Shown here one piece after another: positions 16,501-30,148 of a stretch of DNA of 64,000 nucleotides. Numbering within the stretch: position 1 is the stretch's first letter; each line of letters starts with the position of its first letter. Below the pieces are notes generated by a model. It saw only the letters and a program-made list of their open reading frames with translations, searched no databases and was not told the DNA's origin. Where the stretch lies: the NCBI RefSeq assembly GCF_009600885.1, contig NZ_VCLA01000004.1, forward strand, positions 41,380 through 105,379, written 5' to 3'. The position numbers and the translations under genes were made by a program. The stretch comes from Streptomyces jumonjinensis (GTDB lineage: Bacteria; Actinomycetota; Actinomycetes; Streptomycetales; Streptomycetaceae).

Positions 16501-18324
16501 TCACCGGGGCCGGTCGAGCACATGGTGGATACGGCTGGCGACATGCAGATTGAGACGGGTGTCGACATCGCCGAGGTCATGGCCGGTGACCTCGCGGATT
16601 CGCTGAAGGCGGTACCGCACGGTGCTCCGGTGGATACGGAGCGCCTCGGCGGTGGCGTCGTAACTTCCGCCGCTCTCCAGGTAGTACGAGAGGGTGGCGG
16701 TGAGCCCGGTGGTGTGGCGGGCGTCGTAGTCCAGCAGGGGGCCGAGCCACTCCCGGACGAAGCGGTCGGCCTCCCGTTCGCCGTCGCCCGCGCCCATCAT
16801 GCGGCAGAGGCCGAGTTCCTCGAAGCCGGTGCCGCCGTGGGGTTCATGGGATCTGCGCCGTACGGTGAGAGCGCGGACGGCCTCGTCGTAGGAGTGCGGC
16901 AGATCCGCGCAGTCCTCGCAGGGGCCGCCGACGCCGACGGCTCCGGCGGCGGTGCCGAGTTCGTCCGAGACCGCCCGGTACAGGGCCTCGCCCCCGGTGT
17001 CCCGCCCAGCCAGCAGGGCGACGGCGGTCTCTCCCCGTACTCCGGTGAGCACGTCGAGGCCGAGGCGGCCGGCCGCCCGCTCCACCGCGTCGCCGACCGC
17101 CGCCCTCGCGATCGTGCCGGGCCACCGCAGTACGGCGACCCGGTGCGGCCGGTGCAGTTCATGGCCGAGCCCGGCCGCCTGGACGAACACCTCGTCGGTC
17201 GCCGTGCCGGAGATCAGCTTCTCGACCAGATCATGGCGCAGCCGAGGCTCCAGCTCGGCGAGTCTGCGCTCATGGGCGAGTTCGGGGGCCAGGACCAGCG
17301 CGGTCTGTTCGAGGGCGGACACGTCCGTGTCCGTCGCCCGCGACTCCGGGTCGGCCAGGGAGAGAAGCCCGAGCAGTTCACCGGCCATCGCGATGGGGAC
17401 GGTCAGCCGGTCCCGGTCGCGGACCGCGCCGGGCCCGCTCCGGACGCGCCGCACCAGTTCCTCTCGGTCGCGGGCCGCCGGCTCGGGGCGCGGCCCGCCG
17501 GGGCCGGCCCGGGCGCGGGGATGGCCGCAGAGGTCCTCGGTGCGGGCGGCGAACCCCGTGTGCTCGTACAGGGTCCGCAGGATCGCCTGCTCTCCCCCGC
17601 CGGAGGCGGCGGCGCGGGCGAGCGCTTCATGAAAGGCGCTCCGGGCCGCGAGGCGGAAGACGGTGGCGCCGAGGCCGGCGTCGCGTACGGCGCTGAAGGC
17701 CCTCGGCGGGGACGGCTCCCCCCGGCACCGGGCGAGCGCGGCGAGGGCCGCGGCGGTCTCCCGGGCGATCAGATCGGCGTCGGCGGTCTGCTGGTCCGAG
17801 GGGGCGGCCAGGATCCGTACGACGAGATAGCCGAGACAGCGGTCGCGATGACGGAGCGCGATGGCGCGTATCCAGGGGCCGCCCGGATCGTCGAGGCACC
17901 GGCTGTGGCCGTCCAGCGCGCCGATCAGCCGGTCGAGGCGGTCGGCGGCGACCGGCTGCGCCGCTCCGGGGGCGGTGGCGGCGTTCCCGTACCGCCCGCC
18001 CGCTCCGGGGGCGGTGGCGGCGTTCCCGTACCGCCCGCTCGTACCGCCGGGCCGGCTCGCGGCCGGGTCCGCCGGGTGGGGGCGCGGGCAGCGCTGGGGC
18101 GGACCGTGGTCCAGGGTGTAGGCGGTTTCGGGGACGAAGGGCCCCAGGGCGGCGATGGCCGCCATGGCCGTCCAGAGCATCTCCCGCTCGTCGGAGCGGT
18201 CGAGTATCGCCGCGACGAGCCGGGGCACGGCGTGCCGGGCCGCTCCGGGCCGCTGTACCGGGCCGGCGGGCACGGACATCCTGGTGGGGGCTGCGTCCAT
18301 CGGGATCCATTCGTGGCTCGACAC
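16501..18324 (-). CDS. PucR/CdaR-type transcriptional regulator
   Basis: A 607-residue regulator. The GTG start at 18324 follows GGAG; an ATG at 18300 is an alternative. The middle resembles a GAF-like sensor region. The C-terminal 70 residues are a PucR helix-turn-helix: the run [20 protein letters not shown] is followed by [10 protein letters not shown]. Members respond to nitrogen or sugar-acid metabolites in other bacteria. The gene is convergent with the membrane protein before it and divergent from dnaK. A 39-bp tandem repeat inserts [16 protein letters not shown] repeats near residue 100. Targets are unknown. Confidence 0.88.
   Translation of the reverse strand: MSSHEWIPMDAAPTRMSVPAGPVQRPGAARHAVPRLVAAILDRSDEREMLWTAMAAIAALGPFVPETAYTLDHGPPQRCPRPHPADPAASRPGGTSGRYGNAATAPGAGGRYGNAATAPGAAQPVAADRLDRLIGALDGHSRCLDDPGGPWIRAIALRHRDRCLGYLVVRILAAPSDQQTADADLIARETAAALAALARCRGEPSPPRAFSAVRDAGLGATVFRLAARSAFHEALARAAASGGGEQAILRTLYEHTGFAARTEDLCGHPRARAGPGGPRPEPAARDREELVRRVRSGPGAVRDRDRLTVPIAMAGELLGLLSLADPESRATDTDVSALEQTALVLAPELAHERRLAELEPRLRHDLVEKLISGTATDEVFVQAAGLGHELHRPHRVAVLRWPGTIARAAVGDAVERAAGRLGLDVLTGVRGETAVALLAGRDTGGEALYRAVSDELGTAAGAVGVGGPCEDCADLPHSYDEAVRALTVRRRSHEPHGGTGFEELGLCRMMGAGDGEREADRFVREWLGPLLDYDARHTTGLTATLSYYLESGGSYDATAEALRIHRSTVRYRLQRIREVTGHDLGDVDTRLNLHVASRIHHVLDRPR
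17962..18038. repeat. 39-bp direct repeat, two copies, in frame
   Basis: Copies start at 17962 and 18001 and are nearly identical. Each codes 13 residues on the minus strand inside the PucR-type regulator (unit [13 protein letters not shown] or close). The length is a multiple of three, so the frame is kept. Confidence 0.9.
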
Positions 18325-18569
18325 CTGGCTCCGTGCTCCACGCTACGCCGCCCGGCCCGGGCTCTCACCAGCAAGCCGCGCCGCCCTCCTGTCCTCGCGG
18401 ACGGGTGGGCCGCCGATGTTCGGTCCTGCCGGGCCGAAGAACCGGCCGGATCCCCGTACGACCCTGGCGGGAGGTGCGGCCCGCTGCGGCTGCGCCGTCG
18501 AAGCGTGCGCCTGCGACCTGGGCCGGGCCGCCGCGCCGTTCGGTCCGCGTCGCGACGGAGGAGAATCCC

Positions 18570-20471
<1,902 letters not shown>

Positions 20472-20480
20472 GGCGGCGCC

Positions 20481-21107
20481 ATGTCCGAGCAGAGCCGGGC
20501 CCACTCCGCCGGGTCCACTCCCCCGCCCGAGGGACCGGAGCAGCACGGCACACCACCCGGCGGGACGCCGCCCGCACCGGAGCCGGAGAGCACACCACCC
20601 GGCGGGACGCCGACCGCGCCGGAGCGGGAGAGCACACCACCCGGCGGTCCGGCACCGGCACCGGCACCGGCACCGGACGCCGAGGAGCTGACGGACCGGT
20701 GGCGCCGCGCCCTCGCCGACCTCGACAACCTCCGCAAGCGGCACGCCCGCGACCGGCCCCGGGAGCTGGAGGCCGAGCGCGCCCGGGTCGCCGCCGCCTG
20801 GCTCCCGGTGCTCGACCACCTCGAACTCGCCCTCAGCCACGCCGAAGCGGACCCGGCGACGATCGTCCGCGGCGTCGAGGCCGTACGCGATCAGGCCGTG
20901 GAAGTGCTCCGCGGGCTCGGCTATCCCCGCCACGACGAGACCGGCGTCCCCTTCGACCCGCTGCGGCACGAGGTGGTGTCGGTGGCCGACGCCTCCGACC
21001 CGGCCACCGCCCCGGGCACCGTCGTCCAGGTGGTGCGCCCCGGCTACGGCGAGCCCGGCCGGCAGCTGCGGCCCGCGGCGGTGGCCGTCACCCGGAAGCC
21101 CGGGTGA
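20481..21107 (+). CDS. grpE: Nucleotide exchange factor GrpE
   Basis: A 208-residue protein, start ATG 20481, 9 bases after dnaK. The first 70 residues are a low-complexity Pro/Gly/Thr tail made of three TPPGG-type repeats. The GrpE core follows: RWRRALADLDNLRKRHARD gives the end of the dimerising helix, and the GVPFDPLRHEVV plus VVRPGY wing is typical. It removes ADP from DnaK. The usual acidic N-terminal tail is replaced by the proline-rich repeat, which is unusual but common in duplicated copies. Confidence 0.95.
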   Translation: MSEQSRAHSAGSTPPPEGPEQHGTPPGGTPPAPEPESTPPGGTPTAPERESTPPGGPAPAPAPAPDAEELTDRWRRALADLDNLRKRHARDRPRELEAERARVAAAWLPVLDHLELALSHAEADPATIVRGVEAVRDQAVEVLRGLGYPRHDETGVPFDPLRHEVVSVADASDPATAPGTVVQVVRPGYGEPGRQLRPAAVAVTRKPG

Positions 21108-21114
21108 GACCGCC

Positions 21115-22170
21115 GTGGCCCGCGACTACTACGACGTGCTCGGCGTCCCCCGTACCGCCGACGCCGCCGAGATCCAGCAGGCGTTCCGTACCCTGGCCCG
21201 CCGCCACCACCCGGACATCAACCGCGATCCGGCCGCCGAGGAGCGCTTCAAGGAGATCAACGAGGCGTACGGAGTCCTCGCCGACCCGGACACCCGGGCC
21301 CGGTACGACCGCTTCGGCGCGGACTTCCGGCAGATCCCGGAGGACTACGACGAGCGCGTCGCCGCCGCCCAGGGCTTCGGCACAGGCGGCGCGTACGGAG
21401 ACGGTCCCTTCCGGGGCGGCGGTCCCTTCCGGGGCGGCCGGGGCCGGACCGGACCGGCCGCGGAGGGCTGGACGACGGCCGGCTTCGACACGTCCGGCGT
21501 CGACTTCGAGGACCTCTTCGGCGGGATGTTCGGCGGCCGGGCGGGCCGGGCGGGCCGGGGCGGCGGGCCGGCGCCCGGCGCGGACCAGGAGGCCGAGCTC
21601 ACCCTCACCGTGGAGGAGGCCTACCGCGGCGGTCGCCGGAAGATCACCCTCGGCGGGCCCGGCGGGGAACGCGGCTATGACGTGAACATCCCGGCCGGGG
21701 TGATCGACGGCCAGCGCATCCGGCTCGCGGGCGAAGGCGGCCGGGGGCACGGCCCCGGCTCCGCCGGGGACCTCTATCTCGTGGTCAGGATCGCCCCGCA
21801 CCCCCGCTACCGGCTCACCGGCCGCGATGTCCACGTCGATCTGCCGGTCACCCCCTGGGAAGCGGCGCTGGGCGCGACCGTGCCGGTCAGCGGCCCCGGC
21901 GGCACCGCCAAGGTCCAGGTGCCCCCGGGCACCTCCACCGGCCGCCGGCTGCGGCTGCGCGGCCAGGGGATGCCCCACCCCAAGGGCTCCCCCGGCGACC
22001 TCTACGCCGAGATCCGGGTGATGGTGCCCGCCGCGCCGAGCGGGCGTGAACGCGAGCTGTTCGAGGAGCTGGCCGCCGTCTCGACCTTCGATCCGAGAAG
22101 CCCGAGGAACCCGAAGAACCCGAGAACCCGAGAAGCCGAGAGCCCGAGGAACCCGAGGAAGCAGCCATGA
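21115..22170 (+). CDS. dnaJ: DnaJ/CbpA-type co-chaperone
   Basis: A 351-residue J-protein, GTG start 21115, 7 bases after grpE. The J-domain is at residues 1-65 with the HPD motif (RRHHPDINRD) that triggers DnaK ATPase. A Gly/Phe-rich region follows. The C-terminal peptide-binding domains start near residue 160. The zinc-finger CxxCxGxG repeats of classical DnaJ are absent, so it is CbpA-like. The last 25 residues are a basic SPRNP repeat. The stop overlaps the next ATG (ATGA), coupling it to the CbpM-like gene, the known partner type for CbpA. Confidence 0.95.
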   Translation: MARDYYDVLGVPRTADAAEIQQAFRTLARRHHPDINRDPAAEERFKEINEAYGVLADPDTRARYDRFGADFRQIPEDYDERVAAAQGFGTGGAYGDGPFRGGGPFRGGRGRTGPAAEGWTTAGFDTSGVDFEDLFGGMFGGRAGRAGRGGGPAPGADQEAELTLTVEEAYRGGRRKITLGGPGGERGYDVNIPAGVIDGQRIRLAGEGGRGHGPGSAGDLYLVVRIAPHPRYRLTGRDVHVDLPVTPWEAALGATVPVSGPGGTAKVQVPPGTSTGRRLRLRGQGMPHPKGSPGDLYAEIRVMVPAAPSGRERELFEELAAVSTFDPRSPRNPKNPRTREAESPRNPRKQP

Positions 22171-22549
22171 GAGTCGATGAGCCGCCCCCGGCCGGAAGGG
22201 CCACCGGGGCAGGAGCCGCTCCCGGCGCCCGCCGGTACCCGCTGGTGCGGATCCACCGGACCGGCCCCTACCGGCTGCCGCTCGCCGGCGTCGCCCGGCG
22301 CAGCGGACTGCCGCCCGACATGGTCCGCCGCTTCGTCGCGCTCGGGCTGGTGGACGCCGAGCGGGACGCCGCCGGGCGGCTGTGGTTCCGTACGACCGCC
22401 CCGTCCGCCCTCGCACGGGCGCAGCGGCTACGGGCCGGGCTCTGCCTCAACTACGCGGCCGTCGGGGTCGTCCTGGATCTGCTCGACCGGATCGAACGTC
22501 TGGAGACCGCGCTGCGGCAGCGGGAACGCGCCGCCGAGGAGCGAACGCC

Positions 22550-22559
<10 letters not shown>
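22167..22559 (+). CDS. CbpM-like chaperone modulator with MerR-type helix-turn-helix
   Basis: A 130-residue protein. The ATG at 22167 overlaps the dnaJ stop, and its end overlaps the clpB start by 10 bases. A MerR-like winged helix-turn-helix ([20 protein letters not shown], then GLVDAERD) is followed by a C-terminal coiled helix ([18 protein letters not shown]). In E. coli CbpM binds and inhibits CbpA; in Streptomyces MerR-type HspR regulates dnaK. This protein could do either. Its place right after a CbpA-type gene favours the modulator role. No conserved effector cysteines are present. Confidence 0.8.
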
Positions 22560-25177
<2,618 letters not shown>

Positions 25178-25179
25178 GC

Positions 25180-25197
25180 GCCGCCCCCGAGGGCGGC
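25180..25197 (+). terminator. Hairpin directly after clpB
   Basis: GCCGCCC and GGGCGGC form a 7-bp GC stem with a 4-base loop, 3 bases after the clpB stop. A likely weak terminator of the chaperone operon. Confidence 0.45.
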
Positions 25198-25274
25198 GGC
25201 CGTACGGTCCGCCGCGCCGAACGCGGCGGGACCGACCCGCTCGCGGATCAGCCGACCACACCCCGGAGGACGCG

Positions 25275-25538
25275 ATGACCGCTTCGAACGACCCGCATCT
25301 GGCCCTGGTCCGGCCTGTCGTCCCCCGCACCCCGGAGGGGTGCGAGGACTGTCTGCGCGAGGGAACGGTCTGGGTCCATCTCCGGCTCTGTCTCACCTGC
25401 GGGCACGTCGGCTGCTGCGACTCCTCCCCGATGCGCCACGCGCGCGGCCACGCCGCCGGCGCCGGGCACCCCATCATCCGGTCCTTCGAACCGGGGGAGG
25501 AATGGCGCTGGTGCTTCGTCCACGAGGCGATGGTCTGA
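25275..25538 (+). CDS. UBP-type zinc-finger protein
   Basis: An 87-residue protein that is essentially one zinc-finger of the ubiquitin-hydrolase (ZnF-UBP) type. It has C-x2-C (CEDC), C-x2-C (CLTC), then C and histidines (GHVGCCDSSPMRHARGH) and a late WCFVHE. In bacteria such single-domain proteins are common in actinobacteria and have no ubiquitin partner; the function is unknown. Start ATG 25275. It lies about 100 bases after clpB on the same strand and could be co-transcribed if the hairpin is leaky. Confidence 0.85.
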   Translation: MTASNDPHLALVRPVVPRTPEGCEDCLREGTVWVHLRLCLTCGHVGCCDSSPMRHARGHAAGAGHPIIRSFEPGEEWRWCFVHEAMV

Positions 25539-25597
25539 GCCGGCAGCCCCGAGGCGGTGGTCCGAGCCCGCAGCGGCGAGACGGTCCGGACGGCCGC

Positions 25598-25990
25598 TCA
25601 GTCGCGGCCGGGGCCGGCCCCGGCCCCGGCGAGCGCCGTGCCGAGGAGTACGTACGCGAGGAGTGCGGGAATCGGCATGTGTCCGCCCGCCCGGTCGATG
25701 TCGTCGATGAAGTATCCGGAGATCAGCAGCCAGCCGAACCCGCCGCCGAGGACGAGAAGTGCGGCGCCCTTCTCCCGGGTCAGCCGCAGCCCGGCCCAGA
25801 GCAGCAGTGGCATGAGGATCCAGGAGGCGGCCGTGACGAGGGCGAACTCGAAGCCGCCGGCGAGGATCGTGTTCGGGGAGTCGGCTCTCGCGTCGCGGGC
25901 CCACCCGTATCCGGCGTACATGAGGGAGTGGCAGACCGCGGTCGCGCCGGCGGTGACGAGGGCGCCTTTGACGAGTCGTGCGGAGTTCAT
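25598..25990 (-). CDS. Small membrane protein of unknown function
   Basis: A 130-residue protein, ATG 25990 with AGGA upstream. Four hydrophobic segments are evident: residues of about 8-25, 45-68, 80-95 and 108-125. No motif tells a function. It is convergent with the zinc-finger gene and lies downstream of the large secreted protein gene on the same strand. A strong hairpin (26015-26050) between them makes co-transcription unlikely. Confidence 0.75.
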   Translation of the reverse strand: MNSARLVKGALVTAGATAVCHSLMYAGYGWARDARADSPNTILAGGFEFALVTAASWILMPLLLWAGLRLTREKGAALLVLGGGFGWLLISGYFIDDIDRAGGHMPIPALLAYVLLGTALAGAGAGPGRD

Positions 25991-26014
25991 GGTGAATCCT
26001 AGGCCGGGATGAGG

Positions 26015-26050
26015 CGGTTGGCCCCAGCGCACAGGCGCTGGGGCCAACCG
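26015..26050 (-). terminator. Perfect 16-bp hairpin after the large secreted protein gene
   Basis: Arms 26015-26030 and 26035-26050 are perfectly complementary (core GGCCCCAGCGC/GCGCTGGGGCC) with a 4-base loop. It starts 40 bases past the stop of the minus-strand gene and just upstream of the next start. A strong intrinsic terminator. Confidence 0.8.
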
Positions 26051-26089
26051 GTCAGCTGTGGACGTGACCACAGGGTGGTCTGTCCGGGG

Positions 26090-29000
26090 TTACTGCAGGG
26101 CACGCTCCAGCGCGTCGGCGTAGAGGCGGGCGCCCGCGATCTTCGGGTGGAACGACTTCATCGACGGCTTCGGGGCGTCCTCGTCCGCCTCGGCGCGGCC
26201 GGTGAGGACGATACCGTTGATCGACTCGGGGTCACCGCAGATCGCCTTGCCCAGGAAGTCCGGGCCGGGGTCGGCGTACTTGGCCCCGACGGACGCGGCG
26301 GCGTTGCCCATCTCCGTGCTCAGGTGCGGGGCGACCACGTCGTTCAGCCACGGCGCCTCCCCGGTCCCGATGCCCGGGATGCACTGGCCGTTCTTGGACA
26401 GCAGCGCCGGGTAGCCCACGAGGACGACCTTGGCCTTCGGCGCACGGGCCTTGATCTCGTTGAGGACCTTCACGATGCGCGGCTTGACCTGATCGGTGAT
26501 CCAGCCGGGCATGAAGTCCTTCAGCGGCCCGGTCATCTGACCGGGCAACTTGTTGCCGGTGTCCGGGTCGGACTTCTCGAACTCGGCGTCCTGGCACATC
26601 TTCAGACCGGCCATGATGATGCATTCCGTGATCACATCGGTGAACAGGCTGTCGTTACCGCCGATGGCGATGGTGACGAGGTCCGTGTTGTTGTCGAGGT
26701 AACCGAGGTCCATCTGCGGCATGGCGTTGCTGTACTGCGTCTTGCCGCCCGACCAGATGTTGTAGGTACGGGCGCCGGAGCAGGCGATGAAGCTCAGATC
26801 GACGTCACCGTAGGCGTCCGAGATGGCGCCGATCGACTGGGACTTGCCGGGCAGGGTCGCCTGCCGGATCCAGGCGTGCTTCGAGCGGTGGCACTTGTTG
26901 GCCACCTCCGTGCCGCCGAGGGTCTCCTTGTAGTCCGTCTCGCGGAAGTAGTCCTTGCCGTCCGCCACATCGGCGCCCTCACCGGAGGCGAAGGAGTCGC
27001 CCATGCCGACCACCGAGGTCGGCTTCGAGCTCAGCGACTGGAACGCGACGGCGTCCCAGGCGATGTCCACGCCCACGTTCTCTTCGGTGATGTTGGACAG
27101 GGCCACCGACGGGGTTCCGGTGAAGTTGAAGACACCGAGCGACCGCCACTCATTGCTGCGGATGCGCTGCGGGGCGACCCGCTCCCTGGAGGTGGAGTCG
27201 GTGCCGGACACGGTGTACTTCGCGTGCTGCGAGCGGGCCGCGACGTTCGGCATGTGGACCAGGACCCGGGTCCAGCCCTTGACGGTGCTGGGGCCGGTCC
27301 AGGTGCCGGTGACCTTCAGCCGGCTGGCCTCCGGGGAGGCGGCCTTGTGGGTGGTGGAGAACCACATGTGGTTTCCGTAACCCACACCGAGCTGATGGGT
27401 GTCCATTCTCGCCGAGGGCGAGACGAAGTCGAACTTGAACGATCCGGACGTCTGCGCGGTGTCCGAACAGCGCCTGAAGTCAGCGCCCGCGACCCGCTGG
27501 CCGCTGTTCACGTTGTCGACGATCGCCGTCCCGATCGGGAGTCCGGAGTTGCACCGGGGCGGGTGCGAGTTGCCGTCCGCCTCTTCCGGATAGGTGCTGT
27601 TGAAGCGGAAGAGCTCGAAGCCGCACATCGAGCTCTCGCACTTCTTCCACTCGACCTTCGCGTTCCACCAGCACTTCCAGTCCGTGCGCTGGCACGGGCC
27701 CGTCGCCGGGGAGTCGTTGGACGCGCCGTCCTGGATCTTCATCGGGTCGCATTCGTTGGACCCGTTGCAGAACAGCCCGACCGGGGGCTTGGCGAGAGTG
27801 CGGTAGCCGGGCGTGGTCCACCAGGCGGCACGGTAGGCGTGGATGAGCTTGCCCGGCTCCTCAAGGGCCTCCAGCGGGCGCGCGGCCCAGCCGATGACCT
27901 TCTCGGGGTACGGCCAGAACTGCGGCTTGGCGGCGTGGGAGTAGTCGTCGCCGCCCGCGGGGCCCTCCAGGAACGGAGTGCGGTTGGGCTTGTAGGTGGG
28001 GTTGGCCGGGTTGTTGGCCCAGCCCACGCCCCACTTGCCGCCGTTCTTGGTCGCGTCGGCCTGGGGGTAGAAGCCCGAGTTGTAGGCCCACAGGGCGAAG
28101 AACCAGTTCTCGATGCTCTTCGGGTCGCCGTTGTTGACGGTCATCCCGGCGCCGCGGGTCTGGTTCCACTTCTCGGCGAGGATGTTCACGCCGGCCGCGA
28201 CGTTCGCGGTGTAGTCCAGCGCCACGGCCTCCTGGTACGCACGCGGCTTGGACGGCCTGACGGTGCCGTTCTCGTACGGCTTGTTCGGCAGGCGCATGCC
28301 GTCGGTGACCTGCGTGATGCCGTAACCGCAGTCAGCGGCCTTCCAGTTGATGAGCCACGGGTCGCTCACCTGGCCGTGCTCGTTGTGCTTGATGCCGTAG
28401 TAGTTGCCGATGAGGCTGTTGGCGGTGGTGCCCGGCGCGGCGAAGCGGGTCGCCTGCCACATGTTGGACTCCTGGGCGGTGATGCCGAGGAAGACCTGAG
28501 CCGGGATGCGTCCGCCGCCGGAGAGAGCGGTCAGACCGCCGGAGAGGGCCTGGGGCGAGTAGGCGCCCATGCCCATGTTCTTCCAGTTGGCCGGCCGGGA
28601 GACCTTGGCGTCCAGGGTGCCCTCGATGGCCCGGTTGACGGCCCACTCGATCTGGCGCGGCTTCGGCTGGAACGCCTGCTTCTGCGGGTTGCCACGCTCC
28701 ACCGAGCAGGTGCGCTCCGCCTCGGGCTCGGCGATGTTCAGCCGCGCGGACTTGCCGCCGGCCGTGCTGTCGCCGCCGCCGGGGGTGGCGCCGAGGGACG
28801 GGGAGCGGTCCTGACCCTTCGTCGGGTCGGAGCTGAGCGTGTCGGCGGACGGAGTGGCCTCCAGCACCGAGTCACGACCGGTGGGCAGGTGCCGCATCTC
28901 GATGCGGGCCGTGCGCGTCGTGTCGTACTCGGAGGGGCGGACACGGGTGTCCTTGCCGTCGGCCCAGGTGCTGCTCACCGTGGCACGGGCCTTGGTGGAC

Positions 29001-30148
29001 GCGATGGCGTCCTTGTCGACGCCGCCCGGGTTCCGCACGCTCGCGGGCAGGGTTCCGACGCTCTTCGCCTGACCGGTGACGATCGCGGTTCCGTCCGCGG
29101 CACGGGTGAGGTCGACGGAGGTCAGATCGCCCTGGGCGACCGTACGGGCCTTGGCGGCCTTGTCCTTGACCTGTCCGCCGGTCAGATACTTGACCTTGGC
29201 GATCTGGCCGGCGGACGCGGCCTCGGCGGCGCTCGCACCGGCGAGGGCCCTCGGGGTCTTCGCGGCCGGGGCGTCCTGCTTGCGGTCGAGGAAGGCGAGA
29301 CCGCCGTCCTTGGTGACGGACAGGCTGAAGGGGACGTTGTCGGTCCGCGTGATCAGCTGGGACTTGCCGTCCTTGCCGACGCGCACGATCCCGTTGCCCT
29401 GCGCGGCGACGATGCCGTTGCGGGTGGGGACCGCGGAGGTGATCTGGCCCTTCACCTTGACGGGCTTGGCCGTCTTGCCGGTGCGGGCGTCGACGGTGAT
29501 CAGCCGTGTCTCGTTCTTCTTCGACGTCTTCTCGTCGGTGAACTGCGACAGGACCGCCTGCTCGCCGTCGCCGCAGCCGGGCGAGAAGTAGGCGAGGCTC
29601 GCCTGGTACGGCAGCTTCTTGACCGCGCCCGTGTTCAGGTCGACAGTGGCCGTGAACGCGCCACGGGCCATCAGGTCCTGCTTGTTGGTGAACGTACGGG
29701 GCGCGTAGGCGACCACGGCGCGGTCACCGGACGCGGTGACACAGGCGTTGCCGATCCAGGTGTCCGTGTCGAAGAAACCCGGCTCGGCGAGGGTCGCGGC
29801 GGTCTTCCAGCGGTAGCCGTCGGACTCGTCGGCGACCAGCAGGTGGAAGCCCGTGGCGTCACCGCTGGTGGTCCACGCGGTGTCGCGGGACTTGGTGTAG
29901 CCGGAGCCGAGCCTCTCGCCCCGGGCCTTGGCGGGAACCCGGTCCTTGTGGCCGTCCTTGTCCGCCCGCACGCCGGGCTCCGAGGCGCTGGACCAGCCCT
30001 CGGCGGCCTCCGGCGGCGGTGTCGGACCCTGCGCGGCGGAAGCGGATGAGACGGTTCCGATCGCTATCGCGGTCGCGATGAAACAACTGAGGGGAACCCG
30101 AGCGGCGTTGAGACCGCCGGTTCGTCTGGTTCGTCTGGTTCTTCTCAA
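26090..30148 (-). CDS. Large secreted multidomain protein with transglycosylase-like and SGNH esterase domains
   Basis: About 1352 residues. The TTG at 30148 follows AAGGAAAG and gives a clean signal peptide: an Arg/Thr-rich start, a hydrophobic core (CFIATAIAIGTVSSASA), cleavage near residue 38. Residues of about 40-480 are repeats of strands like a beta-propeller. Near 500-760 lies a lysozyme-like region: ITAQES (Glu near 559), CGYGITQ and WAYNSGF match lytic transglycosylases. Residues of about 935-1042 resemble a golvesin/Xly-type carbohydrate-binding domain. The C-terminus is an SGNH hydrolase: GMGDSFASGEG (Ser near 1050), IACSG, IGGNDS and a late SFHPK His near 1333. Probably a wall or polysaccharide enzyme. 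It is alone in its transcript. Confidence 0.8.
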   Translation of the reverse strand: MRRTRRTRRTGGLNAARVPLSCFIATAIAIGTVSSASAAQGPTPPPEAAEGWSSASEPGVRADKDGHKDRVPAKARGERLGSGYTKSRDTAWTTSGDATGFHLLVADESDGYRWKTAATLAEPGFFDTDTWIGNACVTASGDRAVVAYAPRTFTNKQDLMARGAFTATVDLNTGAVKKLPYQASLAYFSPGCGDGEQAVLSQFTDEKTSKKNETRLITVDARTGKTAKPVKVKGQITSAVPTRNGIVAAQGNGIVRVGKDGKSQLITRTDNVPFSLSVTKDGGLAFLDRKQDAPAAKTPRALAGASAAEAASAGQIAKVKYLTGGQVKDKAAKARTVAQGDLTSVDLTRAADGTAIVTGQAKSVGTLPASVRNPGGVDKDAIASTKARATVSSTWADGKDTRVRPSEYDTTRTARIEMRHLPTGRDSVLEATPSADTLSSDPTKGQDRSPSLGATPGGGDSTAGGKSARLNIAEPEAERTCSVERGNPQKQAFQPKPRQIEWAVNRAIEGTLDAKVSRPANWKNMGMGAYSPQALSGGLTALSGGGRIPAQVFLGITAQESNMWQATRFAAPGTTANSLIGNYYGIKHNEHGQVSDPWLINWKAADCGYGITQVTDGMRLPNKPYENGTVRPSKPRAYQEAVALDYTANVAAGVNILAEKWNQTRGAGMTVNNGDPKSIENWFFALWAYNSGFYPQADATKNGGKWGVGWANNPANPTYKPNRTPFLEGPAGGDDYSHAAKPQFWPYPEKVIGWAARPLEALEEPGKLIHAYRAAWWTTPGYRTLAKPPVGLFCNGSNECDPMKIQDGASNDSPATGPCQRTDWKCWWNAKVEWKKCESSMCGFELFRFNSTYPEEADGNSHPPRCNSGLPIGTAIVDNVNSGQRVAGADFRRCSDTAQTSGSFKFDFVSPSARMDTHQLGVGYGNHMWFSTTHKAASPEASRLKVTGTWTGPSTVKGWTRVLVHMPNVAARSQHAKYTVSGTDSTSRERVAPQRIRSNEWRSLGVFNFTGTPSVALSNITEENVGVDIAWDAVAFQSLSSKPTSVVGMGDSFASGEGADVADGKDYFRETDYKETLGGTEVANKCHRSKHAWIRQATLPGKSQSIGAISDAYGDVDLSFIACSGARTYNIWSGGKTQYSNAMPQMDLGYLDNNTDLVTIAIGGNDSLFTDVITECIIMAGLKMCQDAEFEKSDPDTGNKLPGQMTGPLKDFMPGWITDQVKPRIVKVLNEIKARAPKAKVVLVGYPALLSKNGQCIPGIGTGEAPWLNDVVAPHLSTEMGNAAASVGAKYADPGPDFLGKAICGDPESINGIVLTGRAEADEDAPKPSMKSFHPKIAGARLYADALERALQ

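Noticed and set aside
18325..18569. HAIR (HspR) operator upstream of dnaK.
   Set aside because: I looked for CTTGAGT-N7-ACTCAAG or close variants in the 245-base gap and saw none.
26009..30049. A plus-strand open frame of more than 1300 codons opposite the secreted protein gene.
   Set aside because: It is an antisense shadow caused by high GC. It has no recognisable domains, is arginine/glycine/valine rich, and the minus-strand frame has a signal peptide and clear enzyme motifs.
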